A stretch of 64,000 nt of DNA from Lasiosphaeria ovina (Eukaryota > Ascomycota > Sordariomycetes > Sordariales > Lasiosphaeriaceae): NCBI GenBank assembly GCA_033439765.1, contig JAULSN010000001.1, forward strand, positions 744,001 through 808,000, written 5' to 3'. The notes beneath the pieces were generated by a model, which had not been told where the DNA came from, searched no databases, and worked only from the letters and a program-made list of their open reading frames with translations. The translations under genes and the position numbers were made by a program. This document shows positions 34,418 to 46,083 of the stretch, piece by piece; position 1 is the first letter of the stretch; every line of letters starts with the position of its first letter.

Positions 34418-36562
34418 ATCACTACGGTGCACTCTCAAACGAACGGAAATTGCGCTGCTAAAGCGACACGCGGTGACGATAAATGATTAGGGGATAAGAG
34501 GCCCCTCGTACTATATTCTTTTGACATTTGTTGTATATTCTTTCTATTTTCTTTCTCGACCTTCCGGCTTTTTTTAAAAAAAAAAACATTTTCATTCGAC
34601 TTCTTATTCATCAAACCACGGATCGGAGTTAGTCGTGGTTCGCTACCAACTTGTTGGGACGGGCGTGATTTGCTGGCAGAAAGGTCACAGGGGGTTTCCC
34701 GGTTGGCAACGGACTTTTACTTCTCGGGCCGGTTTTGACGAACATTCATGACAGGCGTTTTTTTTGGGAGGGGGCAAAAGGGACGCACCCGCCCAGTATT
34801 TTGTGTTTTTGGGTTCTATTCGGTACAAAGAGACGTGGAGGGAATTATATCCGAAACCACATTTGGCTTCAAAAGGTCCCATCCAAGCCCCATTTCCTGA
34901 GACGGATTGGGGCGGAAGAAGAGTGATTTGAGGAGCAGTCCATCTAACGGCCGTTCTGTGGTTTAGATTGGGACTGGGGGAGACAATGTTCTAAACGCTT
35001 GAGGCGTTCCTAGATCAGGCGGCTAGTTCCGCCTAAGATTGACTTCGGTCTTTCTTGAACTGCACCGAAATATTTCCTGGTGAAAGGCCACGATACCTGA
35101 TGGGCGGCTAGTACCGCTCCGGAAGGGACTTGGCTCTTTCTTGAAATACACAGAAAAAAATTTCCTGGTGAAAACAACTCTAGCTCGCTTTCGTGATGAT
35201 CGCCGTGGTGACTCCGTGACTGCAATGCCAGGGCAACCCCCTATTCTACGAACCATGAGATGCTAACTCGTGGTAGAAGCCAGCCCGGCCTGGCTTTACG
35301 CACAAGGGGCCCGGCCATCACGTTCTTGCCATCTGTCTCCATTGCCCTCGCCACCCCACACCTGGGCGGCATGTCGTCCGTCGTCTACCTCGCTGTCGGC
35401 CTGCCCCAGTCGCCGGCTGGCCGGCCGAGAGAGCGGGACTTCGGACCCGGCGGCAAGCCTCGAAGATTCCAGCCAGACAGTGCGGGGAGGCACGTATCGT
35501 CTGTGTAGGCATGTATTGTACGTCTACTCAGCAACAGTGTCTGTACTGTATGCACATGTACCATCATGCAGCCTCGGCATAAGAGGATTCGAGATGGTTG
35601 TTGTTTTGGTGCTGTGATTGGAGGAAAGCGAAGGGTTTCAGCGTTCAAAGTGCATGTTGCATGCACGTACTCGGAGTGCATACAGTACATACATTACATA
35701 AACACACACTTCACACTCACACAGCATTCAATGCATATGCAGACTGCGGGGTCGCCTCCTGGGCTGCTTGGTGGGAAAAGCTATTCTTAGAAACAAACTG
35801 GCCGCCGCCGGCTGGCTGCTCATGAATTTTTGAGGCACAGCACAGCAACAACGCATTGCACAACACCTGCCCGTCCGCCTGCCCGCCCGCCCGCCAGCCC
35901 AGCCCAACAGTCCGCCAGCTGGCCCAGCCTGCAAAACAGCACCAAAAGACCAGCCGGCCAGCCAGCCCTCAGTTGGCCAGTTACTTGTTGTCACAGGGCA
36001 GCCCTGTTGGACTATATCCTGGGGCAGAGATAGACTTGGGGGCACAACAAGAAAGAGACCGGGAGAACTACCGGCAGGCGGGAGTCAAGTTTTAAAGGGG
36101 CAAAGTATGTTAAGCTTCTTATTTTGTCGGGGGCGGCTTTGCCAAAGCTTATTTCCTCTTCACCGAAGGAGCGCAGTGAGTGGCATGTGTGCGTGTGCGG
36201 CGAGCCGCGAGAGTGGCATGGACAAAGTTCGAGCCGGCGTAAGGCGAAATAGGAGCCGCTCGGCTCGACTTGCTGGTGATGGCGGGTTTTCTCTTCCGCG
36301 GGTACGAGATCCAGCCGGCCGGCCGACCGAGCACATGAGGCCATGGCTGCAACTTGGGGTCTGCCGGAGCCGCTAGGTTGGCTAACTAATGACGTCTGGA
36401 TTGTTTTCGTGCAGGAAGTCGGTACAGCCGTTTCGGCATGTTGCTCCCGAATTTGATGCTGCACTCACTGCACTAAGGGATAGGGGGAAGAGGAAGAAAA
36501 AGGGTATCTCTTCTTATGTAGCTCTCTTGCATGGGCACGTTGTCGTAGTAAACTCACAGCCA
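34418..36562. other. Intergenic region RLM1 - FRG1
   Basis: 3' regions of two convergent genes. Includes the 85-bp-spaced direct repeat at 35018-35173 and a GCCCGCC/CCAGC-rich segment at 35870-35985. No coding sequence recognised. Confidence 0.55.
35018..35173. repeat. Two-copy imperfect tandem repeat, 85-bp period
   Basis: Copy 1 spans 35018-35085 and copy 2 spans 35103-35173. Both begin GGCGGCTAGT, contain TCTTTCTTGAA near the middle and end TTTCCTGGTGAAA; substitutions are spread through the middle. The start of copy 1 can fold as AGGCGG-CTAGTT-CCGCCT, a perfect 6-bp stem. Confidence 0.75.
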
Positions 36563-37474
36563 TCAGCCGTACTTGTCGTGCTTGTTTTTCACCTTCATGT
36601 CGAGCAGCAGCTCGTGGTAGTTGCCCTCCTTCCTGGCGCGGCGGAGGCTCTTGACTTCGTCTTCCTCGAGTTTCCGGCCGACGGCGTCCTCGAGATCGCG
36701 CCGGCTGATCTTCTCCCACGCCTTCTCGACCTTCTGGGCCTTGATGCGCGGCTTGAAGCGCGCTTGCATCCGGATCCGGAGCGTCGAGTCGAACGTGATG
36801 TCGGTAGCGTCGCCACGCACGTCGGGCAGCGCGTTGGCCTTGGCCGACTTGGACTCGCGGACCGTCAGAAACGTGTCCCGCAGCGTCTGGATCTGGAAGG
36901 TTCCCGGCGTGTCGGCCGTCGCGATGACGACGAAGGACTCCTGCGGCGTCACGGCCTCGGAGGTGGCGGAGAAGACGCCATACTTGTCGCAGCTGAGATG
37001 TCTGTCGGCAAAAAGAGACGGGTCAGAAACTGGGGATCCTCTCTCTGCAAGCCAATATAAAAAGATGGGCAGCTCTTACTTTCCGTGGTGCCCCTTGAAG
37101 CGGTAGTGCTCCGTCCCCACGATCTTGTTGGCGACCCAGACCTGGCGGACGTCGTGGGGCTCGGCACTCGACGGGTTGCCATCCACAATGTTCTCGATCG
37201 GGAGCGCAAACACCTTGCCGATGACATCGCACGCTAGCGCAGTCGGCGGGTCGCTCGGCAAAACAAACATGACAGGGCCAGCCAGATCCGTGACAGCATC
37301 GACCGAGACCCAGCTGTCGTCGCTTCCGCCTTCCTCGCCCTCGTCCTCGTCGGCCTTGGGCGCTTTCACTTGCCGCTCGCCATCTTCGTTCACCGCGCCG
37401 TCATTGGCTTCTTCTGCGGCTCGCTTCCGCTTTTTCTGCTTTTTATCGCCCTTGAACGACAATGGCTTTACCAT
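36563..37474 (-). CDS. FRG1: FRG1-family protein
   Basis: Two exons on the minus strand, 37474-37080 and 37001-36563 (277 residues); the intron ends TTGCCGACAG. The N-terminus is a basic nuclear-localisation-like stretch (KGDKKQKKRKRAAEE) followed by an acidic linker. The central and C-terminal part has the fascin-like beta-trefoil of FRG1: DDSWVSVDAVTDLAGPVMF, YRFKGHHGKHLSCDKYGVFSA and ALPDVRGDATDITFDS, ending with a basic, helical tail (ARKEGNYHELLLDMKVKNKHDKYG). FRG1 is a nucleolar and spliceosome-associated protein in animals and is conserved in fungi. I chose the ATG at 37474 because the frame further upstream is a nine-base repeat in the 5' leader (see findings). It is divergent from the oxygenase gene, with 390 bp between start codons. 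Confidence 0.9.
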
Positions 37475-37864
37475 CTTTAATGTTGCGCGACTCTGACACA
37501 AACAAGAATTGTCGCGGTTGTCGCGGTTGTCGCGACTGAATCTCGAGCGGCGTGAGAACTTGCCCACTACCCACGTAATCGATAAGGACTGGCTTACATA
37601 ACTCATTAGCGCTGTTGCAGCGATCGCCTTCTACACTACAACAGCAAGGTATGTACTCCATAAAAAGGGCTCTTCGGTGGGCCTTGGCAGCAACCCCGCT
37701 AAATCGCCGGATTATCTTGCCTAGGTAGGTAGGTAGGTAGATAGACAGCCCAGGCAGGAAGGGGGTTGAGTCCGCTGACCTTGTCAAATGGGACATGAAA
37801 TCCAGTTGAGAAAGCACTCCATAGCCTTCAACTTTTCTTAAGAAAGAACTGCACAAGATTCATC
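37475..37864. promoter_or_regulatory. Bidirectional promoter FRG1 / oxygenase
   Basis: A 390-bp divergent intergenic region. It contains three copies of TTGTCGCGG-type 9-bp units close to FRG1 (37507-37535) and a CCTAGG palindrome running into (GTAG)n repeats at 37720-37743. No TATA box is obvious. Confidence 0.5.
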
Positions 37865-39162
37865 ATGTCGCCCCTCGCCCAAGCTGTCACGGTGTCGCTG
37901 AAAGACCTCATAAACGGTAAGCGACCAATGCACGGAGGCCCTGAGCCCTGTGAGTGGGCCGGGCAAACAAACGCCGTGTAAGTCAAACCCGAGGCGAAAC
38001 AGACGCTGATGGCCGCGCCACCATGCCAGGAACCGTGTCTTTTGAGGCACTGCAAGAGGCATTCGGGCCGGATTCTCTAGGAATCTTGGTGGTTGAAGAT
38101 GTGCCACCAGAGTTCGCAGGCCTACGACACCGCCTGCTGTCGTACTCGACGTACCTGGGGAACCTTCCCAGGTCGACCCTCGGTGAGTGTTTCTTGCCGT
38201 TCCACTGCTTGGTGGGAATTCTCAACTGACCTGTAACCCGAGACCAACTCGAAAACGAAAAGGCGAAGTACCTGACCGGCTGGTCGCTCGGCAAGGAGAC
38301 GCTCAAGAGCGGCCAGGTCGACACGCTAAAGGGCTCCTTTTACGCCAACTGCGCCTTTTACGTGGACCCTGCGCTGTCATGTGCGGCTCCCACCGAAGAG
38401 TTCAACACTGATAACTTCCCCGAATACCTCTCGCCAAACATATGGCCCGACGAGGCCCTCCTGCCCGGGTTCAAGACAACGCTGGAGCAGCTCTGCCGCC
38501 TCGTCATTGACGTAGCTGTGCTCGTCGCCCGCGCATGTGACAGGTTTGCCGAGGCCGAGATTCCCGGCTACCCACAAGCCTACCTGGAACAAGTTGTGAG
38601 TACGTCGACGACAACCAAGGCCCGGCTGCTGCATTACTTCCCAGATACTGCCGCCGCCGATGTCCCGAGTACCGCAAGCGGCGAGGACGAGGACGACTGG
38701 TGCGCTACGCATTTGGACCACGGCTGCCTGACGGGTCTGACTTCGGCCATGTTTGTCGACGAAGCAGCAACCGACCTAACCCGGACCGGGTCGGCGTCGG
38801 GACCCGCGCCACCGGTTGGGGGTCCGCTTTTGGAGCCTTTACCGGAGCTCCCGGCATCGCCCGACCCGGCGGCCGGCCTGTACATCAAGTCCCGCGCGGG
38901 CCAGACGGTGCAGGTCAAGATCCCGCGCGGCTGCATCGCCTTCCAGACGGGAGAGGCATTGGAGCGCATCACGGGCGGAAAGTTCAAGGCGGTGCCTCAT
39001 TTTGTGCGAGGGGCGCGAGCCGCAGCGAGCGGCGGCCGCATTGCCCGTAACACTCTGGCCGTCTTCACCCAGCCCAACCTTGGCGACGAGGTCGACAGGG
39101 AGCAGCACATTACCTTCGGAGAATTTGCCAGGGGTATTGTTGCTAAGAACACCGTATCTTGA
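37865..39162 (+). CDS. 2OG-Fe(II) oxygenase-like protein (isopenicillin N synthase fold)
   Basis: Three exons, 37865-37916, 38030-38182 and 38243-39162 (374 residues). Opening motif: SLKDLINGTVSFEALQEAFGPDSLG. The C-terminal half carries a plausible facial triad for a non-haem iron dioxygenase: H225 and D227 in THLDHGCLTGL, H321 in AVPHFVRG, and R337 of RNTL as the 2-oxoglutarate-binding arginine followed by a threonine. These spacings fit the isopenicillin N synthase-like family. Substrate unknown, and there is no biosynthetic cluster around it, so I would not call it a secondary-metabolism enzyme. Known members of the family are cytosolic and act on small molecules. The residue assignment is by motif only. 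Confidence 0.7.
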
Positions 39163-40057
39163 ATATCTCCAGATGTGGCGTTGCAACGTCAGAATAAGGG
39201 GGCGAGGGAGATGGCGGAGGACGAGGTTGGAAAGACATGGGTCGATTGTAGAGTTGCGGTAGGACAGCCGGGGCACAAGAAGGCCTCTCAACTATCACAA
39301 GTAGCGCAAAGTCATGGAAAGAGAGTGTCTGTCAGCTGTCAAAGTTGGGGGTGGGTGTGTTTCGAACGTGAGAGTGTTGGGGCAAGTTTGCAGGGCGGCA
39401 TTCGGTCGGCTTGACATGTACAGAGTACGGAGCGAATGGAGACAAATATTGCTGACACTGCTACGGAAAAGTGCCAGACGGGACGCATCTTGGTGCCTTC
39501 CTGGTTTTTAAGTTTCATTTTCACCAACACGTGTTGACGAGTGCCGGGAGTCGAGGTCCAGCCATCTCAGAGTCAACGAGCGCAGCCATTTGTGGAAGGC
39601 ACGGACAAGGGCCGAGGCAGGGGTCCAATCTCGTGGACTCCTGAACCCCTGAGACTCCCCCCCTGTGCGGGCCCGCGGGGAGCTTTTGGTCGATCTTGCG
39701 GAACGCTCTAGCGTGACAGGCCTAGCGCGATTGGTCTGTGGCGTTTTGCAGTGATGGATGTTCCTTGACATCATGAACAGCTCCAGCACCCGACCTCAAC
39801 ACGTTCAAGGTCGACTGGGTGCTAACGTCGTGCAAGGTCGAAACTCGACCGTCCACTCCTTTTTTGTCTTTTCTTTGCTTCCGTGTTTGGATGCATTCTG
39901 TCACTCGTTTTTTGCTGCCCGCACTCACTCAACTGACCCAATTGGCGACGCGTCGTCCTCGGCGCGTCTTTTGAAAGTTTCCCTTGCCCCTGACGACTTA
40001 TACGAGTGAACCTCGACGACAACTAATTAACCACGCCTACGGCCACGTTCCCAAACC
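39163..40057. other. Intergenic spacer before PSG1-like gene
   Basis: 3' region of the oxygenase gene and promoter of the next gene; nothing distinctive seen. Confidence 0.6.
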
Positions 40058-41586
40058 ATGTTTGCTCCCAGCAGCAGGTGGCTGGTGCTTCTTCTCTTGG
40101 ATGCGGCATTGGCTATCCCTGCAGCGGCCCCGGTTGCTGTCCGGAAGAACGTCGTCGTCGCCCGGCAAGCCACGCCGGCCTCACCCAACCCCACCGCCGC
40201 CTGGGTCACCGTCGACGACTCCGGCCATGCCAAGACGGTGACGCCTGTCCTAACCACCATCTCGGGGACCCCCACCGTCATTTCGGCGGCGCCTCATGAT
40301 GCCACGGCCACTGTCTTTACCCATAACAACTTCGACGGCGCTGTAACAAGCACCGGCCCTGCCGAGCCGCAAGCCACCAACTCGGAAGGCGCCGGCGCCT
40401 TCGCCGTCTGCCACAACACTGATGGCAAATACAAGCCTTTCTGCTCGCCCACGAACAACGCAACCATATATCCCGGCGGAATACATTACAGTAATATCAA
40501 TCCCTCCCCCTTGGTTTTATTATAGTCTAGAACATGTCGACTAACACGCCGTGCCGACGCAAAGTCACCTGGGACCCGCTATTTTTCAAGACTTCCGGCT
40601 CTAATACTACCGTCAAGATCATGGGCTTCTACAATGTGAACGAGACGGACCAGGCCTTCTCGTCGGGTAACATGGCAGCCGCCTGGGGGTTCTACCAGTG
40701 GTCCGTGGACAAGGACCTCCTGACGACAAAGGGCGCTTCGGATGTCAATATCACTCTTCGTATTGCCGCCCTGCCCGTTGGCGCCGCGGCAGCAGTGTGG
40801 TATGTTCTCGTAGTTTCCCTTCCGCCGCCCTCACTTTTCCATCTCTATATGTTTGCCCGAATGTTCTCCAGAGGAGTGAGAAAATTGGCAGCAAAAAGAG
40901 CTCCCCCCTGTCCCCGAGGTCACGACATTTTCTATCACACTTCCTACATGGTATTACAATCAACTAACGCACCGAGCAGGGTTACCGGCCCCACGGTGCG
41001 CGTCACGTACCCGCCCGGCCGCTTCGACCACAAGACGGAGCCTCCGAGCGGTCCCGCGCTGTACATTGGGCTGCCGACCGTGCTCGGGGTTATAATGCTG
41101 CTCCTCTGCGGCACATGCTACTGGAACCGACACAAGCGCCGCATTGGCCTGGGCAACATCATGTCTCGCCGGCGCCACGGATACGGCATCGGCAAGAGCC
41201 GGCGGCAGCGGACCAAGGCCACCAAGGAGCAGGCCATCCACTTGATGGACCGCCAGGAAGCTGGCGGCGGCGGCGTTGCCGGGCAAGTATACCGCGATGA
41301 GCCGATAGACGGCCAACAGCAACGGCAGAGGCAGAATTACGACTACAACAGCAACAACAACGCTGATAGTCACAACACTAGCCGCTCGGCAGTCGGCGCT
41401 GCTGCTGGAGGGGGCCGGCCACGCCGGGACAGCGACGCGCTCGGCAGCTTGGCCGGGTCGCCGACCGAGGACCGGCATTTTGACGACTTTGTTCCTCGCG
41501 CGGGCGGCGGTGCCCACGACGGTAATGGCCGTGAAGGCAATGCCTTCCGCGACGAGCTCGCGAGGCAGGCCAAGGAGCGCCCGTAG
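40058..41586 (+). CDS. PSG1-like single-pass membrane protein
   Basis: Three exons, 40058-40490, 40565-40799 and 40980-41586 (424 residues). A signal peptide is likely at 1-20 (MFAPSSRWLVLLLLDAALA). The luminal part has CHNTDGKYKPFCSPTNNATIYPGG followed across intron 1 by HYITWDPLFFK, with N-glycosylation sites, and then RIAALPVG...VTGPTVRVTYPPGRF. One membrane helix spans about 248-272 (GPALYIGLPTVLGVIMLLLCG), followed by a basic cytosolic tail (RRRHGYGIGKSRRQR) rich in Q, N and G. This layout and the CSPxNNATIYPG motif resemble yeast Psg1, which stabilises the plasma-membrane ATPase Pma1 in the Golgi. The assignment to that function is inference; another Wsc-like or mucin-type protein is the alternative. 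Confidence 0.72.
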
Positions 41587-42298
41587 GGAGTGCGCCGCTG
41601 CTGCTGTTACCGACCTGCCGTGTCCGGTAAGCCCGATAATGAGGAAGTGGAATGCTTGATGAACAGGGATTAGACTAGACTAATTGAATGCGTGTGTGTG
41701 TTGTTGGAATTATTACACCTAGTCCAGACCGCTCTCGAAAAAATAGCATTTTCGCTCAAGAATTCGCAAGAGGTATTGTCTGTGAGATGAGGGGGAGGGA
41801 GTGTGGCTTCAGTTATCCTCATTGTAGCCATAAAAAAGTCACATAATCAATTATGATACAACGTACCTTGTGAAGACTCGCTACCGGGCCCCCATCAGCT
41901 GTTCGGCTGGTCACGACTGTTTACGGGACGGGAGTGAACATACCCTTCCACATCATTAATACGAAGTCCTTCAGCTTGGCTTAGTTAAGTGGTTAACGGA
42001 ATTTAGGCAATTAAACAGTCTTGCTGTGTCTTCGTAATAAACAATCATGGGGTGCTTGAGATGTATTCTTAATTTCGCGAATATCTCTGCACCTTTACCG
42101 CGCTCTTTTCTCGTTCCCAATTCCTTCGATAACTCCCATACATACGCCAGGTCCCATTACCTCTTTTTGTGCTGGCCTTCGAGATGCAATCCTATGTTCC
42201 AGCCGAATCCCGAAATCGAGAAAACTCGTAGCAAACAAGAAACAAAAACAAAACATAAAAAATACAATAGATGTACAGGCTCGGTCGGGCCCATCTTC
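41587..42298. other. Convergent 3' region PSG1-like / GH31
   Basis: AT-rich spacer with 3' UTR sequence; no gene recognised. Confidence 0.6.
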
Positions 42299-45200
42299 TC
42301 AACTCCAGGTGATGTTCCAGGTTTCACCCCCCCACGCCCCATTCGGGAATCGACTGCCCAGTTTTTCCAGAGCCAAAAGGCTCTTGTCTCCCGAGTAGGC
42401 CCAGTAGGACGAGTCCAGGTCCTCCCCATCTAGCGATACCTTCGAAGGGGCATGCGGCAGGCCCAAGACAGTCACGTTCTGGAGCGGGTTGGTGTCGACG
42501 TACTGACCGTTAGGCGTGATTATCAATGAACCATCTTTAGCGGAGAACTACAACGAACGGGTTAGCTTCTAGCTTCTGCATAATGTACAAGCGTGGTAGA
42601 CTTACCCGAATCCATTTTGTGGCATTTGGCTTCAAGCTCTCACCGTCGTCGAGGTATAGATCTCCAAAGGCATACCCGGCCTTGTCCAACGCCACCAGCA
42701 AGCCCCACGGATTGTTACGGCTGGCTGCAGTGGTCATACCGGGCTCCTGAAGAGGTACCACGTTACCCCCACGCAAATACACGGGTATGTGTCCCAGGGG
42801 GGCATCGATTGTAACGTTTTGGCCAAGCTGAACACCAGTTACAGCCGTCAAATCGTACCAGTCGTACCAGAGGGTCCCGTCGCCGAGGCCTGGGAATACA
42901 CCATCAACGGTGGTTGCACCCTGGACCAGGCATGGAGTTACCATGATGGCACCGCCGAGAAGGAACTGGCGGTCCGCGTTTGCCAGCCACGGTTCGTTTG
43001 GGAATTCCCATGTTAGCGCTCGCATGACCGTGGTACCATCCCGATTGGCCTGAGCAAAGAGCGTGTACATATATGGAAGAAGCTGGTATCGTATATGCAT
43101 TGCCGTCTTTGAAGCAGTGATGACCGATCCCCACACGTATGGCTCCTGGCTAATGGCGCCCAGAGTGTTGTGGTTGCGGTAGAAGGGGAAGAAGGCGCTG
43201 AGCTGCATCCAACGCGAGCATAGCTCCGCGTCGCTGTTGCCGCTAAAGCCACAAGTGTCAACACCAAACATCGGTATGCCAAATATCGAGAAGGACAAAG
43301 CCTGCGGGATACTGAAGAACATGTATGCCCATAACGACATGTTATCGCCGCCCCAATGGCCTGCCCACTTGCCAGAGCCTGCGAAGGTGCTTCGTCCAAT
43401 GATGAACGGACGCTTTCCTTCAAACACCTTCAACAATGCTTGGTAGGTGGCATTCAGTATCTGGTGGCCAAAGATGTTATGGAAATCGTACTCGACGGCG
43501 CCGCCATGGTGAGTGGCGTTAGGGCTCAGAGCATGCACAGCGATATCGCCGTGATAGTTGTTGATAGCATACGGAGGCCAGTTTATGTTCCTTGACCCTG
43601 GCGTGGGGCTTGTGCGGAAGTAAGAGGTAGTCGTTGCCGCCGGGGATGTTGATGTCGCTGTTGATGCGTGGATTTGACTCTGGAGGCTGGATGAGGCCGA
43701 GGCCGCCTCTGTAGCATTTGTGATATTGAAGCCTTCTGGATAGTCCAGGACAAGATTTCCAGGCTCGCCTGGCAGTTCGAATGAGGGATGCACGGGATTT
43801 AATGTCAGGTTACTGCTGCCGCAGCTGCCAACGCAAAACGAGGCGACCTAAAGCTGTTAGAACACGACAAGAGCAAACATTTGGATGTGGACTCACTTCC
43901 GACATATCAATCCATATCCCGTCAAACTAAGACAAGTTAGTCTCCCTGAATCGAACAAGCTTTCATGGTATTGAAAGGCCGGAGAGCGAGCTGCCCCCGC
44001 AAACAACGACTCGGGACGGAGGTCCTAGGGCTCGCTCGGTTTTGGGAGTAATAGGGGCGTAGTTCACGACTTACTGCCACTTTCTTGGACCACATAAGCA
44101 TCTCACTTATCCACCAGTCGATTGCACCACTGCCGTTCAAAACTGCACCAATCCAGTCCGGAAAAACTAGTCGAAGTTAGTCAAGAATCGACACTTGCAA
44201 GCCAAAGACTCACCTGTATAACCTGGCCACACAGCCCCGTAGTATATGGAGCCGTCTGGGTTTAGAACAAAGGCATCGGCATCGACTCCGCGAGTGAAAG
44301 GCGGGTAATCGTCTCCGGAATCTCCGGGGTTCGGGGCGTATATTGCGGAATCAACAATTGGCACATAGTGCTGCTTGTTGGCGTGGAGTTTGGACAGAAA
44401 CTCAGCACCCTTGTCGTAGCCGAAGCGTACTGGATCATTTTCGAAATCTCTATACTCCTTCATGTAATCGATATCCGCTACACGAATGTCAGCCTTGGCA
44501 TGGTTCAAGGACAATTAAATGTCATCGGGTGGTGACATTAGGGGGAACCCACTCCAGATCGTCTCGAGGGGAATATCGAACTTGGCAAAATTGTCAACGA
44601 CATCTTGCAAGGCAGTCCAGTTATCGTATCCCCAGCGACATTGGTGGTAGCCAAGCGTCCAGTACTGCTGCATTGCTGGAAGACCGATTTCGCTGAATTG
44701 ATAAGACTTCATGACATCTTCAGCAGTCGGTCCGTTGTAGAAATGCAAGTCGATGCTTCCTCCAAGTGCCCTCCACGTGATGTTGGAGGGCTGAAGAAGG
44801 ATCTCCTGGGCGTGCGCATTGCGAAGAAATACGCCGTGGGTGTAGGAGACGTATTGCGCATTCTTGTCTGTTGGCTCGGGAACGTAGGTCAGCTCACCCG
44901 ACTCACCACTGGTGAAGTATCGGGTGTCGAGGTACACTGGGTGGTTCCCGTATATATTGGAATCAATGACGTCGCCCACGTCCGCAGCAAACAGTGTCCC
45001 TGGATTTCATGTCAACGACAATTTGCAGAATAGACATCAAATATCACGTGCAGGCTTACGGGTCAGGTTATTTCCCAGTCGGAACCCGTGGATGACCTCG
45101 CCAAGGCCGTACAGGTTGTAGTTCTTGGGGAGAGCAGAGCCAAACTCGATGAACTGGTCTTCGTACACAATAACACTGCCTTTGGTCGTGAAGAGAATGT

Positions 45201-46083
45201 CGTCGGTTTCTTGGCGTCTTACGGTAAAGGAGAAGCTGGGCTTGTTTTCCCAGGACACAACCATGTGACTGTTGGACTCGTGAGGAGGTCGGCGCTCAGT
45301 TGTTTCTGGGAAAAGAGCATCGGGGAGAAGGAACCAAGTCTCGTTCTCTTTTCCGATGTGACGGGGCTGGATTTGGATGTGAATCTGGTCGTCTGTCTCA
45401 AACCGAACGAGCAGGGTCAAGTTCTCGATATCGTTCCCGTAGACATTGCAGGCGGGCCCGGCGAGAGTCAAGTCTGCCGCAAAGCCGGCCTTGGCGTGCC
45501 TGACGTGGGACGCCGTGTAGCCGGGACAGACATGCTGAGGGTTGACTGCTTGTGGATCCTGGACGTTAGGCAGCACGTTCATCCCTATGTCGACCGTTGG
45601 AGGGACCGTAAAGACTGGGCCGTGGCTTGTGGTGGTTGTTGTCTCTGTTGACACCCCCGGGCCTGCCAAGCCACTGGGATTCCCCGACGTTCCGTAGGGT
45701 AGGAACGCCATAAACAAGAAGAGCAAGATTGATGCAAACACTGCCATGGCGAAGAGAGCAAAATTAGCTTTGCCGGTAACCTTCCTTCTGGTGGCCAAGC
45801 GGGCATAAAAGTTAAATAAAAATAGGAACAGTAGTCCAGCGGCGATGCAGATTATAATATATAGCAGCGGACTGAGGCCCCACGTGTGTGTAGACTCCCG
45901 GAGACGGCGTAGACCGATGGGTGACTCGACTTCAGGAGACAGGAACCATGGCTCCGAACCCTGGGGCTCGCGAGTGGTGACTGACTCTGCTACGGCGACC
46001 AGGTCACCTGCAATAAGTTGGGCGAAAATTACTGTTGAAAGAGTCGAAAGCAAGGGTGACGGCTGGCCGAGCGAGCAGAGCAT
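42299..46083 (-). CDS. Glycoside hydrolase family 31 alpha-glucosidase, membrane-anchored
   Basis: Seven exons, in order of transcription: 46083-45060, 44999-44553, 44477-44214, 44166-44075, 43926-43897, 43847-42606, 42547-42299 (1115 residues). The GH31 catalytic motifs are present: nucleophile D616 in GIWIDMSE, which is a 30-nt micro-exon, and acid/base D787 in GKWAGHWGGDN; ETIWTDIDYM is restored across intron 2. GH31 enzymes cleave terminal alpha-linked glucose from maltose and related sugars. The N-terminus is odd: no classical signal peptide, but two hydrophobic helices at about 70-92 and 106-130, then a Thr-rich linker. The enzyme may sit in a membrane with the catalytic domain outside. 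The first exon is uncertain: a donor near 46197 and an acceptor near 46019 allow a different upstream exon. Downstream lies a sugar transporter gene on the same strand. Confidence 0.9.
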
